64,000 nt of DNA, from contig JACCIC010000190.1 in assembly GCA_018907035.1 (NCBI GenBank), positions 496,001 to 560,000 on the forward strand. Reading direction: 5' to 3'. A program made the position numbers and the translations under genes. The notes below the pieces were generated by a model that worked only from the letters and a program-made list of their open reading frames with translations, searched no databases and was not told the DNA's origin. Each line of letters starts with the position of its first letter. The first letter of the stretch is position 1. This DNA is from Sycobia sp. Sy_11. Taxonomy: Eukaryota; Arthropoda; Insecta; Hymenoptera; Epichrysomallidae. Shown here one piece after another: positions 47,026 through 56,390 of this stretch.

Positions 47026-47450
47026 CCCACGTAAGAGATAATAAAATTTACAAAAATCAGAAGATATCTATAAGGTGTGAGAGTACTGTCATATTAACCT
47101 GAAGAACAAAAAATGTAATACTGAATAACGTCACACTTTCTTTAGGATACGAATCCCAAAGTTGGATTTGAACATTTGTTTGAGATGGCCTGGTATTAAT
47201 ACTTTAAGCGTATTACTTTGAGTTGATGTTCGTGATTTAAGACACCACCTAGCTGTTGGAACTGATTGTTAAAACCATTAACTATTATTTATTGATGAAA
47301 GTAAAATGATTTTCAATAAAAAACATAGCCTATGTCCTTCCCAAGATAATATAGAATCTATATGTCAAATTTCAGAACAATCGGTTCAGTAGTTTTTTCG
47401 GTTATCGCGTACAAACGAAAACACGCTTTGTCTTTATAAATTAGTATGAT
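45818..47450 (-). mobile_element. Helentron-like element, copy C (two 5' ends)
   Basis: On the minus strand the right end begins ATACTAATTTATAAAGACAA (47447 downward), followed by the ACTACTGAACCGATTG region, a (GA)n run (46978-47021), the shared block at 46525-46690 and the 60-bp minisatellite (46195-46525). Instead of the hairpin terminus, the left side is a second, inverted copy of the 5' end (45818-46190). No ORF for a replicase is present. Confidence 0.55.
46195..46525. repeat. 60-bp minisatellite, copy C
   Basis: About five units of the family seen at 9.8-10.1 kb, recognisable by CCATAGAAGTCG-like and TATCGTATTTTACC-like blocks at 60-bp spacing. Confidence 0.8.
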
Positions 47451-47699
47451 ATGATATGATATGATATGATATAATATGAAGTATGATATGATATGAAGTA
47501 TGATATGATATGAAGTACGATATGATATAATATGATATGAAGCATGATATGATATGATATGATTGTTAATTTTTAATCAATGCAAAATAACAATAAGCAA
47601 TTCAACTCATAAAAAATTAAATAAAATAATTATTTATTTCCTCTCATTAATATTTTAAATAATTAATAATTCAATTATTATGAATGATTACGTACGGCG

Positions 47700-48110
47700 C
47701 ATGTTACAAAGACAGCATGCTGTGTGATCGTAATATGCAGGCTGGGCTCTGTCCAAAAACATTTATTCATATATTAGAGTATTAAATATATATTTTCGGG
47801 TCTACGAAACACGGTGTAAACGATGTACGAAAATAAACGGCCTGGAATATCGGCGTCAAATGTACACAGAGTCGACTAAAAACGGATGTGCTTGCAATGG
47901 CGCGAGAGATCGCTCTCTTTGATCTGGGACACCGCAGCAGCTAGAGCACGGAATACTTAATAGCTGGTTTAAGAAAGCAATATCTTGTGATAACGGAGAA
48001 ACGTGGTGAGTAAGGCACTGTCTTGCGGATGTCACAGCGGGGTGATCGCGTATAAGGATAGGAAGATCCAGATAGTGGACACTGGGGAATCGGAAAAAAG
48101 GAAGGGTTCT
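47700..48110. other. LTR-like upstream part of the 48.4-kb module
   Basis: Balanced composition and no ORF. With the next two features it may be one LTR plus leader. Confidence 0.35.
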
Positions 48111-48114
48111 TGGG

Positions 48115-48305
48115 TATATCCTTGGATTATCTTTGATTATCTTTAATTATCTGGGGTTATTTTTGGTTATTTTTCATTATCTTTAGTTGTCTTTGGGGTT
48201 ATCTCGGGTTATCCTTGTCTATCTTTGGTTATCATTGGTTATCTTTGGTTATCTTTGGTTATCTTTGGGTATCTTCGGATATATTACGGTTATCTACGGC
48301 TGTCT
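48115..48305 (+). repeat. 10-bp minisatellite, about 19 units
   Basis: Units resembling TTATCTTTGG follow each other with an almost exact 10-bp period. The short hydrophobic ORF across them (from 48187) is a by-product. Confidence 0.9.
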
Positions 48306-48439
48306 TTTTATTGTCTGGATGTCTATAAATAAATATAATCTAAGCATAGTAGTAATTGAGGAATCGGGCTCGCTCAAGAGTGCGCTTCCGAACCACCCCC
48401 TCTCCTGTTTATGACGGTAGGGCTGAGCCAGCCAAGAGC

Positions 48440-48599
48440 AGACGCTCAGGGTACTGCGAGACCATACCGGAAAACTGTATAGATCGCGACGTATAGCATC
48501 TGGCGTCTGGGCATTTTAGGTGAGTGTCTTTAGCGGGTGTCCTGGAGCCTTTGTAACGGCGGATTCGCTGAGCTTGGCCACTCGGGAAAACCCCCGTTA

Positions 48600-48600
<1 letters not shown>
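48440..48600 (+). repeat. LTR-end and leader-like module, copy 1
   Basis: Shares with 52850-53013 the order: AGCATC, a TGG-initiated tract (48501-48520, primer-binding-site-like), AGGTGAGTG (splice-donor-like), CTGGAGCCTT, TGGCCA and AAAACC, after which both copies switch to (TA)n. This fits the end of an LTR followed by a leader; the tRNA primer is not identified. Confidence 0.5.
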
Positions 48601-48639
<39 letters not shown>

Positions 48640-48642
<3 letters not shown>

Positions 48643-49021
48643 GACTCATTTTACGTGGCGGTTGACATTTAGGTATTGGAATAACTTTTGCAATTTTCCA
48701 AGTAGTTGGGAATATTTCTGATTGTAAGGAAGAATTATAGATATTTACAAGTGTGGGTAAAATTATTGGCAGACTTTGTTTAAGATAATTTATTAGGATG
48801 TTATCAATCCCATGAGCATTAAAATGCATAGTAAGAATAGCTTCGATAACTTCTATCGGTTCGATGTGGCGAACAAAACATCGCATATCTGGGGATATTC
48901 TCACAGTGGGTCTTTGATCGGAAAGTGCACTAACCTGATTATCAGCAATAAAAAACTTATTGAGATCGTCAAGACTAGTAGGACGTGGAAATGTTCGCTT
49001 AACCTTAGATGTAACACCCAT
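48640..49021 (-). pseudogene. LINE ORF2, truncated RT N-terminus
   Basis: Frame 49021-48640 holds the RT entry block GIDNILINYLKQSLPIILPTLVNIYNSSL and then ATWK-like KIAKVIPIPK, after which the sequence becomes a translated (TA)n. The FADD catalytic region is absent. About 60 bp between this and the upstream piece are in another frame. Confidence 0.8.
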
Positions 49022-49081
49022 TTTTTAAATTAATTTCCATAGTTCTGTATTACTTCTAGCTGTTAGCAACTTATTTGCCTA

Positions 49082-50135
49082 TTAATGTGAGAGTGTATTA
49101 CGAGTAGCCGTTTTTACTTTAATACGTAGAGTCTTGTACGTAGAAAGGTCGGTGGGGCGGTTAAATTTCCTGTATGTCCACGCTCTATTTCTGGATTTAA
49201 TAAGTTTTTTAATATCATGGGTTAACCATGGAGTGGACTTGCGAGTTTTTCGAGTGATGGTGGCATAGGAAGCACGAATATCATATATCGAATTTAGGAA
49301 ATTATAGAAAAGTGAAACTTTCTCATTTAAATCATTAGAGTGATTAATAGTACTCCACTCGATATAACTAAGATCCTTTAAAACGGTATTAATTTCAGAA
49401 TGACGAAATTGACGAAAGGTAGATTTTGTTATAGACATTTGTGGAACCGGAAGAGATATGTCACATAAAAGTGCATCATGTTCAGAGATGTTTGGAACAT
49501 AATTCTGGTTGTAATAAATAACCTTCCAAGGATTGCTAACACAAATGTAATCCTGTAAAGACATATTAAGTTCCAACGTGATGAGTAGGTTTGAAGGCAA
49601 TCGGATTCAATTTACCCACAGTGAAAAATTTTTTTAAGATAGTGCGCGGAGTAGAAGTGACTGTCCAATTAATTTTAAAATCGCCTACGAGTATGTAAAA
49701 GTCGTAAGCTGCATTGCAATTTAGAAATGCCTCTTCAATGTCACTTCAAAAGCCACATTTAGGGGGACTATAAACTATACAAAAAAGGACATTTAAATTG
49801 CCAACATATAAAATACAAATAAGAAATTCAGGCCTTTTAATATATATTTCAGACTGTTGTGAATAGTCTATAATCCTTGTCGAAATCGAATGATGTACAA
49901 GGATAGCAACTCCTCCTCCACCTTTGCTGATTCGATCAACACGATAAAAATTATAATGTGGGATATCAAATAAGCTCGATGTTCGTCTGGGTTTGAGCCA
50001 ACATTCACTAATAGCTAAAACATGAGGTTTCGTATCGCTGAGTAGAGATGTAATGTCCGAAAAATGTGCTTCGAAGGATTGCGCATTGATATGAACAATA
50101 CGTAAATTAACATCATTTATATTATTATAAGTCAT
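49082..50135 (-). pseudogene. LINE ORF2, endonuclease part
   Basis: APE-type endonuclease that nicks target DNA to prime reverse transcription. 50135-49746 reads HINAQSF, then HVLAISECWLKP with the catalytic Glu, and YRVDRISKGGGGVAI. A single TGA at 49746-49748 interrupts the frame, which continues with VGDFKINW (catalytic Asp and Asn block) to about 49605. After a frame change 49600-49082 reads SEHDALLCDI, the end of the endonuclease domain with the catalytic His (usually SDH), and the linker KSTPWLTHDIKKLIKSRNRAW. Only a few lesions separate it from an intact frame. Confidence 0.85.
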
Positions 50136-51225
50136 AATTTATCCAAGCAATTGTACGCTCAATTTTTCTACGAAGAATCGGACGTTTGAATCTATCATTC
50201 GCCGCGTGAGAGCATGTGTTAGTTGGATCGATCTGGAAACAATTAATACATTTTAAATTTTGTTTGTTTTTACAAGATTGAGGAGTGTGTTCATTGGTAC
50301 AGTATACACAAGAGATTTTTTTATTACAATTAATAGCTATATGACCAAAGCCATTGCACTTAAAGCATTGTAACACAGACACATGGTCCTCAATACTACA
50401 AGCCATCCATTTTATATTTAGTTTTCCTTTGTTTAATAGCGATAGTCTATGCGAAGGTGTAGTTTCTATAATACAAGAGCGATGTTTATTACTATGAGCT
50501 GAATAAATATAAACAATTTTTACTTCGTCAAGCAGAGCTCCATTTAAATTTTGTTCGCATATGCAATGAGATATCTCATCTTTATCCAGTTCGACAAGTA
50601 TGCCATGTACTATTAAGCGAGGGTTTTGTTTAACATTCGTTTTAATTTCGAGACCAGCAGTAGAAAGCTCGGAGCAATTTGCAAGTGCCGTCGCGTTACA
50701 ATGATCCCCTTCGATAACAACAGAGTTTTTCGGATCCAAACTAATGCGTTTAACTTGCAATTTAAATTTAGCAGAGTCAATTGTTTTCATTACTACTTCT
50801 TTAGTAGTATTGAAGGAAGTTAAAAATTTTGCAGAACTTTCGGTCGGACCTATAATAATGCGATCATTGTTATTTATCGGAATGGTTTTATTATTACTGA
50901 AACCTACACGGTTCGATAACTTGCTAACATGAGAAAACGAATCATGTTTATTTCGTTTGACAGTGTTAGCGTACGCTGTGCCGAGATCACCCGAAGTAGA
51001 TTCAACAATTGCCGATTTAATAGCATCAATGTTTACAAAAGTATCCGATATTGAGGACTTAAATGCATGGACACATTGTTGTCTTTCTAATAAACGTAAA
51101 TATGCGTTGGTGAGCGAACTGTAAACACTGGACATTTGTATTACTGCATCACGTAATAAGTCCTTTAATTCTATAGATTTTTCTTTCGACAGACGTTCTA
51201 GAAGCGTGCGTTGCACTTCTTTCAA
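50125..51225 (-). CDS. LINE ORF1 protein (RNA-binding, Gag-like)
   Basis: Open over 366 codons as listed, and the frame continues upstream to about 51392 without a clear ATG, so the true start may be lost or non-AUG. The N-terminal part is helical (KLKEVQRTLLERLSKEKSIEL). The C-terminal third carries cysteine/histidine knuckles: CFKCNGFGHIAINC, then CVYCTNEHTPQSC, then CINCFQ with a following NTCSH, the three-knuckle arrangement of Jockey/R1/I-type ORF1 proteins. It binds element RNA in the ribonucleoprotein. It overlaps ORF2 by 11 bases (ATGACTTATAA), a layout suited to termination-reinitiation. No internal stop is seen. Confidence 0.8.
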   Translation of the reverse strand: MKEVQRTLLERLSKEKSIELKDLLRDAVIQMSSVYSSLTNAYLRLLERQQCVHAFKSSISDTFVNIDAIKSAIVESTSGDLGTAYANTVKRNKHDSFSHVSKLSNRVGFSNNKTIPINNNDRIIIGPTESSAKFLTSFNTTKEVVMKTIDSAKFKLQVKRISLDPKNSVVIEGDHCNATALANCSELSTAGLEIKTNVKQNPRLIVHGILVELDKDEISHCICEQNLNGALLDEVKIVYIYSAHSNKHRSCIIETTPSHRLSLLNKGKLNIKWMACSIEDHVSVLQCFKCNGFGHIAINCNKKISCVYCTNEHTPQSCKNKQNLKCINCFQIDPTNTCSHAANDRFKRPILRRKIERTIAWINYDL

Positions 51226-51394
51226 TTTTAATTCTAAATCATTTACCTCGGTTATTGAAAGTGAGGGGGCATCGAATAAGCCGTAGTCGGTGGTTTGTTG
51301 ATTTCTACCACTACTACCTTCGTTTGAACTATCTAAGTCAATACCGATTGTCTCTAAATACGGCTGCGGGAAGCCGTATAAGCTGATTTAATTC

Positions 51395-52255
51395 GTTTCT
51401 TACGAATCATAATTTATTATGTTAACTACAGATGGTAGTATGATCGATTCGAAAATTTTATGTAGTCGTTATTGCCAAAACAAATATTAATTCAAATAAT
51501 ACAATTTTTATGGGCACTCGGAATGATCACAAATTAAAAATCACAAAAAAACACAGTTTAATACACAGAAACACTTTGCAGCTATCGTTGAACTTAATAA
51601 TCGGCGTCGAAATCGTCTTTGTAGTTGCGTTAGTTTCTTGTGCGATGTTTTCAATATGGCGAGCAAGTAAGCGTCTTATCGTCTATCTTAGGAGACAGGT
51701 AGAATTCGATCATGGGGGCTTTAAATATAAAGCCAAACTGTTTAATGTACAATAATCACTGAGCAGCCAATGATCTATCCACCTGCAACAATTGATTTCT
51801 CAAAAAAGGTGTTGAACAACAAGAATTTTGATTTATGTTAAGAGCGATATGAAACATGTGTGAAATACTCATCCAGCCGAAAGAGAGAGGGAGAGACAGA
51901 GAGATAGACAGAGCGATTGTGAGCAACTGTGAGTGACCGAGAGTGTATGTAACAGGTACAAAAAGTGAAAAACGCGGAAACTGATTAGAACGGAATGTTG
52001 TAAAAGATAGAAAGTAGGGATAGGGACGAATAGAAGTTTATGTTATTACCTGAATCTTTGTAGAAGATACGGGTCGTTTTAGTTTTGGAAAGACAGCTAG
52101 ACAAGAAAGGTCGTTACTTTGTAATAGTTTGTATAGCATTAAACTATTTTCTTTTTGCTTCATATAAGTATAAAGTAAATAGTTCAATATGTATAAAAAT
52201 GTATATTACTCTAAATAATTTACCGTAATTTATATATCGTCGCTTCTGTATGAAA
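51395..52255. other. Intergenic, no gene seen
   Basis: Contains an 81-aa ORF at 51510-51755 without recognised motif and a purine-rich patch near 51880-51910. Part of it may be 5' UTR of the LINE. Confidence 0.5.
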
Positions 52256-52259
52256 AGCT

Positions 52260-52392
52260 GCTTCAAAACAAGCATCCATTCGAAAAGCTGATATTTTACC
52301 GACCGTCATCCAGGGACGTCATCTACTGGAAGTTTGGGTGTTCGAATGATAAAATACGAATTTCTTCATAGAAGTTGTCACCAGCTTGTCTG
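52260..52392. repeat. Relic of the 60-bp minisatellite
   Basis: Carries CATTCGAAAAGCTGATATTTT, GTTCGAATGATAAAATACG and TCATAGAAGTTGTC blocks typical of the Helentron-like arrays. Confidence 0.5.
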
Positions 52393-52399
52393 GACAGCC

Positions 52400-53008
52400 T
52401 AACGAAGTGCGACGGGCGAATCCGGCGGGGCTGGAATAGGGCGCTGCCCGGGCAGTTTGCTATCGCTAGCGGCTGATGTGGCCCGGTCCATCAGCGGTCT
52501 CGAAAGCGTTGCCGTGGTCGTGAGCGGGTGTCCCGGATACTGCCAACAGAGACTCCCGTCTTTACTTCTTTTTATGAACATTGAGTAGGATATAAGGGTG
52601 TAGATTGAGGAAACAAGAACGAACGGCACGCGAGACTCGAGCCTGATGGCGAGGCACGAAAGCATGTAATGTTAGAGGGCTAACTGATGTATAGGCTACC
52701 GAAATCATAGGCTATCCGATGTAAAGGCAACCGAATGTGTAAGCTACCGACTATATAGTATTGAACTTTTTTATCTTGAAATAAAGCGTCGTATTCTATA
52801 GTTACACTTCTCGAACCCTTATCGTACCTTTATAGCTAGCCGAGGTCATTTGAGAGAGTGCTGTACGGGATTCACAAGGGAGGGTTTGGGCACTGACGTG
52901 TAAGCATCTGGCTCCTCGGAATTCAGGTAAGGAACTAACCCCGTCGGCACTCTGGAGTCTTGCAGCGGTCTACTGTACGATTGTGGCCAAACCGGACAAG
53001 GAAAACCG

Positions 53009-53013
<5 letters not shown>
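52400..53013 (+). mobile_element. Probable LTR with leader, copy 2 of the 48-kb module
   Basis: Balanced composition with a TATAAGG (52591-52597), a run of short repeats around GGCTACCGAA (52690-52760), AATAAAGCG (52781-52789), and an end at AGCA followed two bases later by TGGCTCCTCGGAATTCAGG (52909-52927, primer-binding-site-like) and GTAAGG. The last 160 bp match 48440-48600. No coding region follows; it runs into (TA)n. The LTR start is not defined. Confidence 0.5.

Positions 53014-53014
<1 letters not shown>

Positions 53015-53067
<53 letters not shown>
53015..53067. repeat. (TA)n microsatellite
   Basis: TA run immediately after the leader-like module, as at 48601-48640. Confidence 0.95.
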
Positions 53068-53072
<5 letters not shown>

Positions 53073-53098
53073 CATTCTATATATGTATAATATATATA

Positions 53099-53287
53099 AG
53101 TTTCGAGGTTGATGGTAAAAATCCTATTTTGCCATCATTTCTTTTGTTCAAACTAAAGAAAAACATATCCTATGTCCTTTCGAAGATAATATAGAATAAA
53201 TATGTAAAATTTCAGAGCAATCGGTTCATTAGTTTGTTTGTTTATCATGTACAAACAAAAACACGCTTTCTCTTTACAAATTAGTAT
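53099..53287 (-). mobile_element. Helentron-like element, copy D (short fragment)
   Basis: Matches the 5'-terminal part of copies B and C: GTTTCGAGGTTG..., the AATTTCAGAGCAATCGGTTC block and the terminus ACAAATTAGTAT at 53276-53287. An internal deletion joins the TTTTGTTCAAACTAAA block to the terminal block. Confidence 0.6.
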
Positions 53288-53289
53288 GT

Positions 53290-53320
<31 letters not shown>

Positions 53321-53357
53321 TATATATATATATATATATATTTAATATATATATATA

Positions 53358-53393
<36 letters not shown>

Positions 53394-53416
53394 AAAAAAA
53401 TTTAATATATTTCTTC

Positions 53417-53468
<52 letters not shown>

Positions 53469-53491
53469 GAAGAAATATATTAAATTTTTTA
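53290..53491. repeat. (TA)n-rich tract with 30-bp inverted repeat
   Basis: Arms 53395-53424 and 53461-53490 (TTTAATATATTTCTTCAATT and its complement) flank a 36-bp TA run and could extrude as a cruciform. Confidence 0.85.
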
Positions 53492-53918
53492 AGAATTCAT
53501 TTACTCGAAACAATGAAATAGTTTTTTAAAGGATGGATTATATTTATTTGATTATGCACCACCAGTTGCTAAAAACTAATAAATATTTCTTCGATTTTAT
53601 GATGCACAAAGATTTAAATATTAAATTGAATAAACAAATACTAAAAACTATAAGATGTATATAGAACTAAAAAAATATTTTCTTGAAACAATTAAATAAC
53701 TTTATTGAAAGATGGAGAATATACTTTGATGAAACTATGAAAATAGTTGACTTAGCAATGATTACATAATTTAAATAAATAAGTCACTTATTTCTCAGTA
53801 TTAAATTAATAGATAATTCAATTTTAAAAAAACACATTATACAATATTAGTATTTCATATTTATGACATTAAGTAAATATTAATTTAAAAGTAACAATTA
53901 AAATTTAACTCTATATTA
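53492..53918. other. AT-rich DNA, no gene seen
   Basis: No motif recognised. Confidence 0.6.
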
Positions 53919-54055
53919 TTAGGTGTACAAATAAGTTTCCGTCGTTTCGAATAGATGGTGCCATCGATAAGATAACATTGAAATTGTCAGCTGTAAAAAG
54001 TCATATATGTTGACATCTGGAAACAGTACAACCTTTTAATACCTCTGACTTTTTG

Positions 54056-54241
54056 CTAGCAAAATTTAGTTTTTATCGTGTTAAGTTGTTGGAACCAGTT
54101 CCAACAACTTCTCTCACTCAAATTAACATCACTATATACTTCTATGAGTAGCCGATGTGCTTCAGCTGAAGATTGCTTTAAATGAAAGAAGTAAATTAAC
54201 AAATCCCGCAAATGACGCTTACTTGGCTCCAAACTTGACAT
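54056..54241 (-). pseudogene. Mariner transposase N-terminal fragment
   Basis: ATG at 54241 opens MSSLEPSKRHLRDLL, then FHLKQSSAEAHRLL and WNWFQQL, the first helix-turn-helix of a mauritiana-like mariner. After about 47 residues the frame leaves the transposase at the inverted arm; no catalytic domain remains. It belongs to a different family from the two intact mariners, judged by its TIR and sequence. Confidence 0.85.
54085..54110. repeat. 12-bp hairpin at the foldback junction
   Basis: AGTTGTTGGAA, loop CCAG, TTCCAACAACT. It marks the inversion breakpoint between the duplicated 5' end and the transposase fragment. Confidence 0.8.
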
Positions 54242-54710
54242 CTTAACACGATGAAAACTAAATTATGCTAGCAAAAGTCAGAGGTATTAAAAGGTTGTAC
54301 TGTTTCCAGATGTCAACATATACTATACGACTTTTTACAGCTGACAATTTCGATGTTATCTTATCGATGGCGCCATCTTTTCAAAACGGCGGACACTTAT
54401 TTGTACACCTAATGAATAAAAATTTTTTCTTACAAGTTTCTACTGTTTCATATAATAAGTTTCGATTACATTTTTTTAAATATAATTCAGATTCCAATAA
54501 TAAAGAAGTATATCAGGTAAATTTAAATTTAAATAATAATCATATCTAATTCATATATTTACTTAGCACGCCCCTCATGAGAATTTTGTAAAATAGTTAG
54601 CTAATTGAAATTAAAGTACATATAAATTTAATGTTAAAGATATTTATCTATCAAAATTTTTTACAAACACTTATTTATATTATTTTAAAGCATATAATTC
54701 CCTTGTTTAC

Positions 54711-54869
54711 CAAAAAATAATTTTTAAATTATCTTTTCATAGTACTGTATTCACATGTTATAAATAAGTGAGTGCATTAGCGTACTTTTAATAAGCAAAT
54801 TTTTTATTGAATAATAATAAGTAATCATTATGAAACTTACAAGCATTGGCACTCATACATATATACATT
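54711..54869 (-). repeat. Non-coding interspersed repeat, copy 3 (fragment)
   Basis: Matches 42474-42633 in direct orientation, including CATAGTACTGTATTC, TTATAAATAAG and ATTGAATAATAATAAG. Truncated on both sides. Confidence 0.75.
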
Positions 54870-54997
54870 ATACATATACATATATAAATATTGATAAATG
54901 TTACATTCAAGAGAAGTTTCAAATGATAAGGATTTCGAATACACCATGCTTGCCTTATCTTATACTATCGTAGAAAGTAATTTTAAAGAATAGATAT

Positions 54998-55052
<55 letters not shown>

Positions 55053-56390
55053 GTTTTTGAATCAACAATCTCAACAAATATTTTCACATGAATGTTTTTA
55101 TAATTAAATTCATAAATAAAGTGATTCTTATTCTTATATAGAAAAGATAAATTCTTTGCATCTAAAAACAAAATAGATTCAGCTCATTATTTTGTTTTAT
55201 AGTTAACGTTGAGTTAACTATATGGTTTCTTAAATATATCTATAATGCACTTTTACGGTGATAATTAAAATATCTATAACACATACATCAACCATCTTAT
55301 TAAGACATCGTTTAGGTAACGTCAAGGCAAATTAAATGTGCTGAAGCGGAGTCGATTAGTTATTTCTAAGATATCATTTTCGCACCTTATTGTTATATCG
55401 TAAAGTCAACGTTTAGATGTCTATAGGATTTTTTACGATATACTGTAACGCACCTTTAAGATGGAAATAAAACGTCTAACATATATCTATAAAGAGTCCT
55501 TTCAGATATCGTTTAAGTTCCTTATGTCTGTTCAAATCAATTGTAAATAGCCTTATAGTTATTTCCGTGCCGACTACAATTTTTTTAATTCACTAGTCAA
55601 AAAATACAATTTCATACATTCATTTCGCTCTCACGCGCGAACATTCGGTTTTCACCGCGGACTGGCAGTTTGGCCGATCACAAACTTCACCTTCCAAACC
55701 GACATGTGAGGCGCATTCGTTCGCTTAAATTTTTCATGCGTTGCTACGCCGGGTCGTACTGTGAGGTTCTTGTTGGAAATCGGGATTGGAACATGGAGAT
55801 GGTAAGGGTTATCTGCAATCGGAATCGCTCAAACTAAAAGCTTTAATGGTTTAAAATGAGGAAAAGGAAAATAAACTTTAATTTGTTTGTAACCGTTAGT
55901 GGTCTCTAAGTATCCTCATCGCTCGGTAATGAATCTATATAATACTACGTGACTCTTACTTGAATTACAAAAAAATCGTAGAGGCCATTTCTATCTTTGT
56001 TGCTGCTGCACGAATGGCTTCCTTTTTATTCTACTTGAATGTATAAAAGAAAATAAAATATAAAACTTCGCGCTGATTATATGAAATACGTTATATAAAC
56101 AAAATACTTATTGCGCTGGGTACGATAATTTTAATGAAAATTAAAAGAAGATTAATGAACAATAAAAAAAATAAAATGACATTTATGTGTACTTAAACTA
56201 GGTACTGTATGCTACAACTAAGATATAAAGGAAGAATAAGTGGCTATTATGCCGTCAGTATCACAGTATCATTTATGCATGACCTGTTATAATTTAATCA
56301 AAACTAACCGAATGCCTTTTTACAGATGATATATATAAACTTATACGTAATATTTTTGTTGGGCGTGACTCCTGTTTGTCATCTGTAATT
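54870..56390. other. AT-rich DNA, no gene seen
   Basis: (TA)n at about 55001-55050. Two weakly similar blocks at about 55245-55345 and 55450-55550 (each from GCACxTTTA to a GTTTA(A/G)GT region) suggest an old duplication. Confidence 0.5.

Larger units (their letters stand above)
45553..47697. repeat. 2.1-kb long inverted repeat
   Basis: The outer arms (about 45556-45820 and 47443-47694) are almost identical, including the order of imperfect ATATG repeats, apart from one extra 17-bp repeat unit on the left. The inner arms (about 45818-46190 and 47045-47450) are also inverted copies of each other but visibly more diverged; they correspond to the 5' end of the Helentron-like family. The centre holds the 60-bp minisatellite and the block shared with copies A and B. 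Confidence 0.9.
48640..51392 (-). mobile_element. Jockey-superfamily LINE, 3'-truncated
   Basis: Two overlapping ORFs on the minus strand: ORF1 with zinc knuckles, and ORF2 with an APE-type endonuclease and the beginning of an RT. RT is cut inside its N-terminal part by a (TA)n run at 48601-48640, so the catalytic palm and the 3' end are missing. Most LINE copies are 5'-truncated, so this is the reverse of the usual pattern and points to a later deletion or insertion. Confidence 0.85.
53919..54412 (-). mobile_element. Mariner-derived foldback element (494 bp)
   Basis: Ends begin TTAGGTGTACAAATAAGT on both sides, with TA before the left end and a mutated TG after the right. The arms are long (about 155 bp: 53919-54085 and 54250-54412) because both ends are copies of the same mariner 5' end, down to the bases before the start codon. 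The centre holds the N-terminal part of a mariner transposase and a 12-bp perfect hairpin at the junction. Confidence 0.85.

Noticed and set aside
48187..48414. Hydrophobic membrane peptide
   Set aside because: Product of the 10-bp minisatellite read in one frame; the repeat explains its leucine/valine pattern.
52399..52665. 88-aa ORF on the minus strand
   Set aside because: Lies in the LTR-like module, has no domain, and the region has promoter and polyadenylation features on the plus strand.
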